Shown piece by piece: positions 1 to 7,786 of a stretch of DNA of 45,334 bases (positions are counted from its first letter, which is position 1; every line of letters starts with the position of its first letter). This stretch comes from Bacteroidales bacterium (GTDB lineage Bacteria; Bacteroidota; Bacteroidia; Bacteroidales; JAADJA01): positions 1-45,334 of the forward strand of contig JAFGBL010000066.1 in NCBI GenBank assembly GCA_016933115.1, read 5' to 3'. A program made the translations under genes and the position numbers. The notes beneath the pieces were generated by a model. That model saw nothing but the letters and a program-made list of their open reading frames with translations, was not told the origin of the DNA and did not search any database.

Positions 1-55
1 CTACAAAATGTCAGAAGACACAGGAAATAGAGATATTGATCGTCAGTGAGTTGAA

Positions 56-153
56 ATGTTGGACTAAAGCCCTCGCTTATAGATGCAGCAACTAACCCCG
101 GCATGAATGCCGGGGTTATGAAGGCCTGATAAGACGGGGCTTTAGCCCAACAT
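56..153. repeat. Nested palindromic intergenic element
   Basis: Two stems are nested. The outer arms (about 56-75 and 135-153) pair ATGTTGGACTAAAGCCC with GGGCTTTAGCCCAACAT, with a single mismatch in these 17 bases. The inner arms (94-104 and 107-117) are AACCCCGGCAT/ATGCCGGGGTT, a perfect 11-bp inverted repeat. The whole folds as a long cruciform or RNA stem-loop and lies upstream of the atoE-type gene. It looks like a dispersed REP-like intergenic element, but only this one copy is visible here. A role as terminator of an upstream gene outside the window is also possible. Confidence 0.7.
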
Positions 154-189
154 CTGAATTTTTTACCGGAAACTAATGTTTATATATCT

Positions 190-197
190 TAAATTTG
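190..197 (+). promoter_or_regulatory. Possible Bacteroidota -7 element (TAAATTTG)
   Basis: TAAATTTG matches the Bacteroidota sigma-A -7 consensus TAnnTTTG exactly. No convincing TTTG -33 box is seen at the usual distance. Transcription would start only a few bases before the ATG at 208, which would favour the second in-frame ATG at 220 as the translation start. Confidence 0.3.
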
Positions 198-207
198 ACC
201 GGAATAA

Positions 208-1635
208 ATGATTATCAAAATGAAATTCTTCCAGTCATTTGAAAAATTCATGCGAAAGCTGTTTCCATCCACTTTTACCATTGCTATTTTCCTTACCATA
301 ATTACATTTATCCTGGCACTCATCTTAACTGAACCAGTCAATCTTGAAACTTCCTCAAAACCTGTTCACCGGGAGATTTCGTTTGATCCGCTGTCAAATT
401 CGGATATACATATATTTCAGATCACCGCCTTTTGGTATAATGGATTATGGAATACGGCTTTGCTGGCATTTGCGGTTCAAATGATGCTGATCCTGGTGCT
501 GGGATATGTATTGGCTTCAACCAAACCCTTCCAGTTGTTGATCGAAAAAGTGCTCGTTTTCTGCAATTCAACTCCGAAATCGGTATTTCTTGTGACCCTG
601 CTAACCTTGCTTGTCAGTTTTTTTAACTGGGGCCTGGGATTGATATTCGGAGCAATTTTTGCCAAAAAGGTCGGAGAATACGCCTGCAAACAGAAAACCC
701 CCTTAAATTATCCCTTGATCGTTGCAGCAGGATATTCCGGTCTGATGGTGTGGCATGGTGGCATCTCCGGATCAGCACCACTAAAAGCAGCTGAATCTGG
801 CCATTTTATGGCATTGGTTGGGCAGAATCTGCCACCTGTTGATTTCAGCCAAACCATCTTTTCACTCATGAATATTGTCATTGCTGCTGTTTTATTGGTT
901 GTGCTTCCTTTGGCTTTATATTTATTGGGTAAAAAAAATCCGGGAATTTCTATCCCAATATTCAGTAGTTCCTCTGAAATCGGATCGAACGGGAAAAGTG
1001 AAGAAATTTCAGGTGCTGAGAGAATAGATCATTTTAAATGGTCAGGAATCGTTTTAGGCTCCGTATTTATTTTAATTGCTACTCTAAAAGGTGCGGAAAC
1101 CGGCAATCTTTCAGTGATCGACCCCAATTATCTCAATTTTTTACTGCTTGGGCTGGGATTGATTTTGAGCGGCAGTATTGCCCGGTTCCTGAAACTGGTA
1201 AAAAATGCCATGGGTGCTGCAGCCGGCATTCTGATCCAGTTTCCGCTTTATTTTGGCATCATGGGGATTATGAAATACAGCGGGCTGGTGGAGATTTTTT
1301 CGGATTTCCTGATGAATATTTCCAACGAAACCACATTTCCTCTGTACACTTTCCTGAGCGCGGGATTGATAAATATTTTCGTCCCCAGCGGTGGCGGTCA
1401 GTGGGCAGTGCAGGGCCCCATTATCGTGGAAGCGGCACAAAACCTGAATATTCCATTGGGTAAAGCCATCATGGCACTGGCATACGGCGATCAGATCACC
1501 AACATGCTGCAACCCTTCTGGGCGTTGCCATTGTTAGGGATTACAGGATTGAAAGCAAAGGATATTATTCCTTATACCCTTTTTTTGATGACGATTGGCA
1601 CTATAATTTTTGTTACTGGATTATTGCTTTTCTGA
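208..1635 (+). CDS. atoE: Short-chain fatty acid transporter (AtoE/SCFA_trans family)
   Basis: A polytopic inner-membrane protein of 475 aa, the usual length for the AtoE family (PF02667), expected to move short-chain fatty acids such as butyrate or acetoacetate. Hydrophobic segments run through the whole protein. The family-typical stretch GYSGLMVWHGGISGSAPL is at about residues 175-192, and a second conserved stretch, VPSGGGQWAVQGPI, lies near residue 395. Two starts are possible: ATG at 208, or ATG at 220 (MKFFQSFEK), which would suit the -7-like box at 190-197. The gene stands alone and converges on an aldehyde dehydrogenase only 17 bp away, so a shared pathway is not shown. Family assignment is secure; the actual substrate is inferred. 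Confidence 0.9.
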   Translation: MIIKMKFFQSFEKFMRKLFPSTFTIAIFLTIITFILALILTEPVNLETSSKPVHREISFDPLSNSDIHIFQITAFWYNGLWNTALLAFAVQMMLILVLGYVLASTKPFQLLIEKVLVFCNSTPKSVFLVTLLTLLVSFFNWGLGLIFGAIFAKKVGEYACKQKTPLNYPLIVAAGYSGLMVWHGGISGSAPLKAAESGHFMALVGQNLPPVDFSQTIFSLMNIVIAAVLLVVLPLALYLLGKKNPGISIPIFSSSSEIGSNGKSEEISGAERIDHFKWSGIVLGSVFILIATLKGAETGNLSVIDPNYLNFLLLGLGLILSGSIARFLKLVKNAMGAAAGILIQFPLYFGIMGIMKYSGLVEIFSDFLMNISNETTFPLYTFLSAGLINIFVPSGGGQWAVQGPIIVEAAQNLNIPLGKAIMALAYGDQITNMLQPFWALPLLGITGLKAKDIIPYTLFLMTIGTIIFVTGLLLF

Positions 1636-1652
1636 ATAATTTTAACAACAAA

Positions 1653-3206
1653 TTACTCTTCAAACATATCAAATTTTATCCCCTGAGCAAGGGGCAAATC
1701 CGTGCCAAAATTAATCGTATTTGTTTGCCTGCGCATATAAGCCTTCCAGGCATCCGAACCCGATTCACGTCCGCCGCCGGTATCCTTCTCCCCGCCAAAG
1801 GCGCCACCGATTTCAGCGCCATTTGTTGCAATATTCACATTGGCGATACCACAATCCGAACCTTCATGCGATAGAAATCGCTCGGTTTCATGGATATTCC
1901 TTGAGAAAATGGATGATGACAAACCCTGGGGAACGCCATTGTGCATTTCAATGGCTTCTTCAATGGTTTTGTATTTCATCAAATAAAGGATGGGCGCAAA
2001 AGTTTCTTCCTGAACAATGTGAAAATGGTTTTCTGCCTCGGCTATACAGGGAACTACGTAAGTTCCTCCTTCGTATCCATCGCCTTCCAGCACATGCCCT
2101 CCGTAAATGATTTTTCCGCCCTCTTTCACCACCTGTTCCTGTGCGTATTTGAAAGCCTCCACTGCCGATTTATCAACCAGGGGGCCCACCACATTCTTCT
2201 CATCCAGCGGATGGCCGATTTTCACCTGCTTATAGGCTGCCACCAGTTTGTCCCTGAAAATATCGTACATACACTCATGGATTAAAATCCTGCGGGTGGT
2301 GGTACATCTCTGCCCGGCAGTGGCAATGGCGCCAAACAGGCTGGCCCGCAAAGCCATATTTTTGTTTCCGTATTGTGAAACGATGATGGCATTATTTCCG
2401 CCCAATTCGAGAATTGTTTTTCCGAGCCTCTCTCCTACCAGTTTAGCCACCCTCCTGCCAACAGCCACAGAACCGGTAACTGAAATAAGCGGAACCCGTT
2501 TGTCCTTCAGAAAATCATCTCCCACATATTTTGAACTGGCCACTACCAGATTGATCACTCCTTCAGGAATATTATTTCTTTTGAGAACATCAGCCATAAT
2601 ATTATGAACTGCAACTGCACAAAGCGGGGTTTTGGACGAAGGTTTCCAGATGACCACGTCGCCGGCTATCAAGGCGATCATAGCATTCCAGGCCCATACA
2701 GCTACCGGGAAATTAAAAGAGGTGATCACACCAACCACACCCAGGGGATGATACTGTTCGTACATGCGATGCTTTTCCCGTTCCGAATGCATGGTAAAGC
2801 CATACAACTGTCGCGACTGTCCTACCGCAAAATCAGCAATATCGATCATCTCCTGCACCTCGCCAAGCCCTTCCTGGTAAACTTTTCCCATTTCATAACT
2901 CACCAATTTACCCAACGACTCTTTATATTTTCTTAGCTCCTCTCCCATTTGCCTGACAATTTCCCCTCTTTTAGGAGCCGGCACCATCCGCCAGTATTTG
3001 AAAGTTTCCTGCGCTTTTGCCATGATCTTTTCATAATCATCCCAATTTGCCTGCTTCACTTTTCCGATCAATTTACCATCGGCAGGAGAATAGGACTCCA
3101 GGATTTCACCACTGGTTTCAAACCATTCGGCACCCGTAGATGCACCATTATTGACTTCCTTTAATCCCAAATCTGACAGCATTTTGCTGATTCCAAAATT
3201 TTCCAT
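1653..3206 (-). CDS. amaB: ALDH7-family aldehyde dehydrogenase (aminoadipate-semialdehyde dehydrogenase type)
   Basis: An NAD(P)-dependent aldehyde dehydrogenase of 517 aa, most like the antiquitin/ALDH7 branch, which oxidises alpha-aminoadipate semialdehyde (from piperideine-6-carboxylate) in lysine breakdown. Visible motifs: the SFNFPVAVWAWNAM cofactor-fold segment (163-176), WKPSSKTPL (about 187), the general base in ELGG (E267) and the catalytic cysteine in AGQRCTTTRR (C301). The length and the AGQRC motif fit ALDH7 better than the betaine-aldehyde type. It appears monocistronic: the gene upstream on the same strand starts 83 bp away and the gene downstream is convergent. No other lysine-degradation gene is nearby, so the substrate is an inference from the family. 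The symbol is a family-level suggestion. Confidence 0.85.
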   Translation of the reverse strand: MENFGISKMLSDLGLKEVNNGASTGAEWFETSGEILESYSPADGKLIGKVKQANWDDYEKIMAKAQETFKYWRMVPAPKRGEIVRQMGEELRKYKESLGKLVSYEMGKVYQEGLGEVQEMIDIADFAVGQSRQLYGFTMHSEREKHRMYEQYHPLGVVGVITSFNFPVAVWAWNAMIALIAGDVVIWKPSSKTPLCAVAVHNIMADVLKRNNIPEGVINLVVASSKYVGDDFLKDKRVPLISVTGSVAVGRRVAKLVGERLGKTILELGGNNAIIVSQYGNKNMALRASLFGAIATAGQRCTTTRRILIHECMYDIFRDKLVAAYKQVKIGHPLDEKNVVGPLVDKSAVEAFKYAQEQVVKEGGKIIYGGHVLEGDGYEGGTYVVPCIAEAENHFHIVQEETFAPILYLMKYKTIEEAIEMHNGVPQGLSSSIFSRNIHETERFLSHEGSDCGIANVNIATNGAEIGGAFGGEKDTGGGRESGSDAWKAYMRRQTNTINFGTDLPLAQGIKFDMFEE

Positions 3207-3288
3207 TACTTGAATTTAATTTTATATAGTTGATTAATAATGTTATCAAAACAACAACTTTTAATAAGGTTTGTTTGATACGAATTTT

Positions 3289-4323
3289 TTAATTTTCGAG
3301 AAAAAATAAGGTTATCCAATTAGCTAAATAGGAAAGGAATTCATTAAAAGTAGTCAGGTAATCATTGCGGTTCCAAATATTAACTTTTGTTTGTATGGAA
3401 GAATCAGCAAAGTAAACAACTCCCACATCCATATTGTCTCCTAAAACTTTTCGGTAAGTCACCCATGTCCGTCGGCTATGGATTCCGGAGGTCACAACAT
3501 TGATGTTATCCACATTTTTTAATGAACTGGAATTTTTAAACGCCAAGGCAGCTTCCCTCGTTTTATTTCGAATTTCATGATTAAATCTGATTATACAAAT
3601 TCTAGCGCGATCAATGCCCAATTTAACAAGATAATCAGCTACCTCATCAGCCAGCGAAATATATCCGGTTGTTTTGCAGTTTTGTTCCCTCGTAATTTCA
3701 ACACTGGCAGTTCTGGGAAAAATCACAAAATCATCAACTCTTACCGCACCGATATTCAGGTTGCGGTCAGCCTCTTCTGTCCCGAGGTCATTGTTAAAGC
3801 GGATTGCGATTGAATTAAATTTTTCAATTGGAAGAATGTACTGAAAGATGTATTCCTGTTCATTTTCCGTCGTAAAGTTCCCGCCAATAATATGGCCTTC
3901 AACTACAACATTAAAGTGGGCAAATTCACCCCCAGCCTGCTGACCTTTGGCTTCAATAGATACATGAAGGGTATCGCCTTTCCGATAAGATGGCTTATCA
4001 GGCAATTGAATAATCAGGGAAGAGTTGGTATATAACCAGATCCCATTCTCATCGACAAGATTGTAATCTTTTAATGCAAAAGGAAATTCAAAATCATCCG
4101 GATATTCCATTCCAACCAGAAAAAAACGGTTTTCCGGATCTGATCCGAATTCCTGAACTGCCTGTTCGATCTCAAAAGCAGAGATCCAGGATTCTAACAA
4201 AATATTATGGGTAGAGACCGGCTTTTTAAATTTCAGGAATCGCGGCAACGCCCATCCTGATAACAACAACAATAGGATGAGCGACAAAATAACCAAAACA
4301 ATAATTCGAACCGGTCTTTTCAT
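3289..4323 (-). CDS. YdcF/SanA-like (DUF218) membrane protein with inserted CBM60/36-like module
   Basis: 344 aa with one N-terminal membrane anchor (about 7-26). Residues 40-60 (ILLESWISAFEIEQAVQEF) resemble the first strand-helix unit of DUF218/YdcF proteins. The matching C-terminal half is at about 212-310, with VVTSGIHSRRTWVTYRKV near 277. Between the halves, about 100-202, lies a beta-rich domain whose end, FNNDLGTEEADRNLNIGAV, matches the FTND...DRNLYVD calcium-site pattern of xylan-binding modules (CBM60/CBM36-like). YdcF/ElyC/SanA proteins act in envelope maintenance in other bacteria; the substrate here is unknown. The start codon lies 4 bp after the modE-like stop codon, so the two are probably co-transcribed. 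No Mo-related motif is seen. Domain calls are by eye and moderately sure. Confidence 0.6.
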   Translation of the reverse strand: MKRPVRIIVLVILSLILLLLLSGWALPRFLKFKKPVSTHNILLESWISAFEIEQAVQEFGSDPENRFFLVGMEYPDDFEFPFALKDYNLVDENGIWLYTNSSLIIQLPDKPSYRKGDTLHVSIEAKGQQAGGEFAHFNVVVEGHIIGGNFTTENEQEYIFQYILPIEKFNSIAIRFNNDLGTEEADRNLNIGAVRVDDFVIFPRTASVEITREQNCKTTGYISLADEVADYLVKLGIDRARICIIRFNHEIRNKTREAALAFKNSSSLKNVDNINVVTSGIHSRRTWVTYRKVLGDNMDVGVVYFADSSIQTKVNIWNRNDYLTTFNEFLSYLANWITLFFLEN

Positions 4324-4327
4324 CAGA

Positions 4328-4699
4328 TCAGCGTGTTAATTGAGATCTAAACTCATCGAAGGCTTTTTCTATAACATCGTCCACTTTTTCATGGAATGCA
4401 TCAAAAGCCTGAATAAGTTTCCTGCCTTCGGGTGTCAGGCTCATTTTGCCTCCTTCTTTCCCTCCCCTCTCCTTATCCAAAATGGTAAATCCCAGCATTT
4501 CTTCGATCTTTTTCAAATCGCCCCAGGTCCTTCGGTATGTTATACCCAAAGCAACAGTTGCACCTTTCAGTGAACCGTGTTCTTCAATAGCCTTTAAGAT
4601 TTGCCTTTTCCCATCGCCCAAAATTCCTTCATCTTTATCGTTAGAAAGCCATATTTTGTAGTTGAACCTGATATGCTCGGGTAATAAATTCTTTGCCAT
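4328..4699 (-). CDS. modE: ModE-type winged-helix regulator, DNA-binding domain only
   Basis: 123 aa with a LysR-like winged helix. The segment GSLKGATVALGITYRRTWGD (about 42-61) is the helix-turn-helix, and GGKEGGKMSLTPEG (about 79-92) is the wing typical of the ModE N-terminal domain. E. coli ModE carries an additional C-terminal pair of molybdate-binding (molbindin) domains; these are absent, so metal sensing must be indirect or use another site. It is divergent from wtpA across a 237-bp gap holding several inverted repeats, which suggests autoregulation and control of the transporter. The downstream YdcF-like gene follows after 4 bp. The HTH assignment is strong; the link to Mo or W is inferred from position and family. 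Confidence 0.85.
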   Translation of the reverse strand: MAKNLLPEHIRFNYKIWLSNDKDEGILGDGKRQILKAIEEHGSLKGATVALGITYRRTWGDLKKIEEMLGFTILDKERGGKEGGKMSLTPEGRKLIQAFDAFHEKVDDVIEKAFDEFRSQLTR

Positions 4700-4936
4700 G
4701 ATTAAGGTTTTTTAGCAAATTTAGTCAAACTAAGACTTACCGGAAAGAGAAAATTTATGAATTGAATCCGCTTGTCCGCATTTAAGCATTTGCATTAGGG
4801 CAAATTAATCCGGTCAGAAAGAAAAATGGATTTGAGATCCACTTTCTATAAACCCTGGCAACAATATTTCCTGTCCAAATTGCAAAAATCATTAATATTG
4901 CAGCCGATTGGTAAATTTGTGCAACTCGCTTAACAG
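4700..4936. promoter_or_regulatory. Divergent modE / wtpA control region with three inverted repeats
   Basis: Three palindromic sites are visible. TTAGTcaaACTAA (4721-4733) lies 22 bp upstream of the modE start codon. ATTTGCattaggGCAAAT (4788-4805) has perfect 6-bp arms. A bulged stem-loop at 4816-4847 has an AGAAAG..CTTTCT outer stem and a TGGATttgagATCCA inner stem. A TAAATTTG box at 4912-4919 fits the -7 consensus for wtpA, but no good -33 box accompanies it. The first two repeats are the best operator candidates for the ModE-type regulator; this is inference from position and symmetry. Confidence 0.4.
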
Positions 4937-5893
4937 ATGAATATCATAACAAATATTTTAAAATACTTACTTATCCTGTCCATTATTTTTTTATTTTCGG
5001 ATTGCATCCATACGAAAAGCAATAATACCCTCACCATTTTTCATGCCGGAAGCCTCAGCAAACCGTTTAATGAAATGAAGGATGCTTTCGAAAAAAAGCA
5101 TCCGGATGCACAAATATTACTGGAAGCTGCCGGCAGCCGCGAATGCGCCCGTAAAATTACGGAACTGGGCAAAAAATGTGATATCATGGCGTCATCAGAT
5201 TATACGGTGATCGAAGATTTGCTTATGCCCGAATTCGCAGACTGGTACATCAATTTCTCCGGAAACGAAATGTGCATCGCCTTCACCGAAAAGTCAAGGC
5301 TGAAAAATCAAATCCAGGCAAATAACTGGCCCGATATCCTGCTTAACGATTCAGTTAGTTACGGCCGTTCCAATCCCGACCTCGACCCGTGCGGATACCG
5401 CACCATCATGATTTTTGACCTGGCCGAACAATTTTATCACAAACCCGGTTTGCAGGAACAACTATTAAAAAAAAATCAGAAATATATCCGCCCGAAAGAG
5501 GTTGACCTTCTGTCGCTGCTTGAGAGCCATGCCATCGATTATATCTTCATATACCGGTCGGTGGCGGTCCAGCACGAATTGAATTTCCTGGTGCTTCCCG
5601 ATTCCCTTAACCTTGGAAATCCATCCCTCGAAGATTTTTATCAAACCTCGCGGGTAAAAATTTCGGGTAAAAATCCGGATGATAAAATTGAAAAAAAAGG
5701 TGAAGCCATGGTATATGCCTTTACTATCCCTAAAAATGCGCCAAATAAAGATATGGCAGCAGAATTTGCCCGTTTTATTCTTCAACCAAACGAAGGGCAA
5801 AAAATCATGAAGGACAACGGACAAGCCGTTTTTATTGACATCAAGGAAAATTTTAACGATAAAATACCGGAAAATTTAAAATCTGATCAATGA
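4937..5893 (+). CDS. wtpA: Molybdate/tungstate ABC transporter substrate-binding protein (WtpA-like)
   Basis: 318 aa, periplasmic oxyanion receptor. An N-terminal hydrophobic segment ends at FSDC (C23), a plausible but not ideal lipobox, so it may be a lipoprotein. The mature part follows the WtpA/ModA class: FHAGSLSKPF (35-44) and AAGSRECARKITELGK (about 64-79) supply anion-binding serines, then MASSDY, DLDPCGYRT and, near residue 195, EVDLLSLLESHAIDYIF. These resemble the archaeal WtpA group more than E. coli ModA. It is the first gene of a four-gene plus-strand operon: the next start lies 1-10 bp downstream, followed by the permease and the ATPase. Molybdate versus tungstate preference cannot be told from sequence. 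Confidence 0.92.
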   Translation: MNIITNILKYLLILSIIFLFSDCIHTKSNNTLTIFHAGSLSKPFNEMKDAFEKKHPDAQILLEAAGSRECARKITELGKKCDIMASSDYTVIEDLLMPEFADWYINFSGNEMCIAFTEKSRLKNQIQANNWPDILLNDSVSYGRSNPDLDPCGYRTIMIFDLAEQFYHKPGLQEQLLKKNQKYIRPKEVDLLSLLESHAIDYIFIYRSVAVQHELNFLVLPDSLNLGNPSLEDFYQTSRVKISGKNPDDKIEKKGEAMVYAFTIPKNAPNKDMAAEFARFILQPNEGQKIMKDNGQAVFIDIKENFNDKIPENLKSDQ

Positions 5894-5903
5894 ATTGACA
5901 AAT

Positions 5904-6992
5904 ATGAAGAGAACAAGAATTTTCACTTACCTTTTGGCCTTCATCATAATGCTTGCAGGCTGCACCCAACCGGTGAAAAATATAAAGTCCGAAGAAAAAA
6001 TGATGCAGGACCAGCCGATTACAGAAGCCGATACCGAAGACACCACCAATTATTTTTACGATAATGCCGAATCTTACTCCCTATCCTTGAACCCCATAAC
6101 CGTGGAGGGAGAAATCGAGGAATCGGGCGAAGTGGATTTCTCCAAATTCCCCCTTCATACCGTAATTGTTAAAGAAGCCCTGTTATCGGACAACGGAAAC
6201 AAATTTATCGGCGCTTACCGGTACGACGGATACTCACTCATGGATATTTTGAATCACAAAACCATTGATAAAGCCAATGCCAAAGAATTTGAGCCCATTA
6301 TCGACCTGTTTGTTGAAATTGCAAACGAACAGGGCGAAAAAGTGATCGTGAGTTGGGGGGAGATTTATTATCCCATTCACCTCCATGAAATTTTGATCGC
6401 AACCCGGGTGATGCGGATCATACCTTCCAAAACCAACGATCTCTGGCCTTTGCCAACAGAAAGCAAACTGGTGGTCGCCTCCGACCTTCTTACGGAAAGA
6501 AATATTTCAGCGCCCTCGAAGATTACTGTGAGATCCTATCCCAGGTCATTCGAAACCATCAAAGGAAAAAAACCTTTATTCTCAGAGAAAATCGATTTTA
6601 TACAAGGGGATGAGGTATTGCTGACTCTTGATAAATCACCCGATCATTTACCAATGATGAACTATGAGAGTATCTTTTACGGTCGTGGCCGGGGAATTCA
6701 CAGTGCCCAGCCTTTCCACGGGACCTTGCTAAAACAGATCCTGGAACCCTACATTGATATCACCGCTCAAAACCTGAAAGAAGGTTTTATTACAGTGAAA
6801 GCGGATGATGGCTATCGTGGCTTATTCACTGTGAGTGAGGTGATGAACCGGAACGACCAGTCGGAGGTGTTGCTGATTTACCATTCAGAAGAAGAAGATG
6901 GAGGCAGTTTCCGGCTTTACCCTGCCTGCGATTTCTTTTCCGACAGAGCCATCAAGGCCATTTCGGAGATTTATTTGGAACTACCGGAATGA
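5904..6992 (+). CDS. Lipoprotein of the Mo/W operon, tandem domains resembling a molybdopterin-oxidoreductase fold
   Basis: I chose the ATG at 5904 over the TTG at 5895 because it gives a clean lipoprotein signal, MKRTRIFTYLLAFIIMLAGC (C20). The mature 342 residues appear to hold two similar domains. The first (about 55-180) begins ITVEGEIEESGEVDFSKFP, and the second (about 205-350) contains ADDGYRGLFTVSEV and FRLYPACDFFSDRA. The pattern VEGE...YDGYSLMDIL recalls the sulfite-oxidase-like (PF00174) fold. The cysteine that ligates Mo in true enzymes is missing: apart from C20, the only cysteine is in YPACDF. A catalytic role is therefore doubtful, and a binding or sensing role is possible. The gene overlaps wtpB by 4 bp (ATGA) and is surely part of the transporter operon. 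Confidence 0.7.
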   Translation: MKRTRIFTYLLAFIIMLAGCTQPVKNIKSEEKMMQDQPITEADTEDTTNYFYDNAESYSLSLNPITVEGEIEESGEVDFSKFPLHTVIVKEALLSDNGNKFIGAYRYDGYSLMDILNHKTIDKANAKEFEPIIDLFVEIANEQGEKVIVSWGEIYYPIHLHEILIATRVMRIIPSKTNDLWPLPTESKLVVASDLLTERNISAPSKITVRSYPRSFETIKGKKPLFSEKIDFIQGDEVLLTLDKSPDHLPMMNYESIFYGRGRGIHSAQPFHGTLLKQILEPYIDITAQNLKEGFITVKADDGYRGLFTVSEVMNRNDQSEVLLIYHSEEEDGGSFRLYPACDFFSDRAIKAISEIYLELPE

Positions 6993-7786
6993 ACCATGTT
7001 CACAAAATAAAGATTTTTGATGTGCTGTTAGTGTTGGGCGGCGGCCTTGCGCTGATGTTCATAGTTGCACCGTTGTTAAGCCTGTTTTTGCAAACATCAC
7101 CCACCTCTTTTTTTGAAACGGCAAAGGATACTGAGGTGCAGTTGAGCATTGGCCGGACTTTACTTATCTCTTTTCTGGGAACCCTGGTGCTTGCAGTTTT
7201 TGCCATACCTTTGGCCTATTTGCTGGCAAGGAAAAACTTTCCCGGTAAAAAGTTGATAATTTCTTTCATTGACCTTCCCATCATCATTCCACATTCGGCT
7301 GCCGGGATTGCCCTGCTGGGATTTATTTCACGTGATACGGTTGTGGGAAAATTTGCCTCTTTTTTTGGTATTGAATTGGTTGGCAACCCTGTGGGGATTG
7401 CTATGGCTATGGCGTTTGTCAGCATTCCTTTTCTGATCAATGCAGCCCGGGACGGGTTTTTAGCAGTTCCCAGACGCTTCGAGCATGCAGCCCGGAATTT
7501 GGGAGCCTCACCTGCCCGGGTCTTTTTCACCATCAGCCTGCCACTGGCCTGGCGCAATATTTTGTCTGGACTTGTTTTGATGTTCGGAAGGGGAATGAGT
7601 GAATTCGGAGCAGTAGTGATCATCGCGTATCATCCGATGATCACGCCGGTTTTGATCTATGAGCGGTTCACCCAATTCGGGCTGAAATATGCACAGCCGG
7701 TTTCCGCTGTTTTTATTTTAATATGCCTGGCCTTTTTTATTCTTTTCAGGATGCTAACCCTCAAAACAGACAAACAAAATGCTTAG
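6989..7786 (+). CDS. wtpB: Molybdate/tungstate ABC transporter permease (ModB/WtpB)
   Basis: 265 aa integral membrane permease with about six hydrophobic segments. The first is at about 10-33 and the last, ending at the C-terminus, at about 235-255. The cytoplasmic EAA loop that docks on the ATPase is clear: EHAARNLGASPARVFFTISL (about 166-185). LPIIIPHSAAGIALLGF (about 94-110) is typical of oxyanion permeases of this class. The start codon overlaps the preceding lipoprotein stop (ATGA), and the stop overlaps the start of wtpC by 8 bp, so translation is probably coupled. It forms the membrane channel fed by WtpA and powered by WtpC. Confidence 0.93.
   Translation: MNHVHKIKIFDVLLVLGGGLALMFIVAPLLSLFLQTSPTSFFETAKDTEVQLSIGRTLLISFLGTLVLAVFAIPLAYLLARKNFPGKKLIISFIDLPIIIPHSAAGIALLGFISRDTVVGKFASFFGIELVGNPVGIAMAMAFVSIPFLINAARDGFLAVPRRFEHAARNLGASPARVFFTISLPLAWRNILSGLVLMFGRGMSEFGAVVIIAYHPMITPVLIYERFTQFGLKYAQPVSAVFILICLAFFILFRMLTLKTDKQNA

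Noticed and set aside
1653-3206. A lysine-fermentation locus formed by the ALDH7 and AtoE-type genes
   Set aside because: The genes are convergent and no other lysine or butyrate pathway gene is nearby; adjacency alone is not evidence.
4700-4936. Moco/Tuco riboswitch upstream of wtpA
   Set aside because: Only short inverted repeats are visible; I could not recognise the multi-helix core of that riboswitch class. A covariance-model search would settle it.
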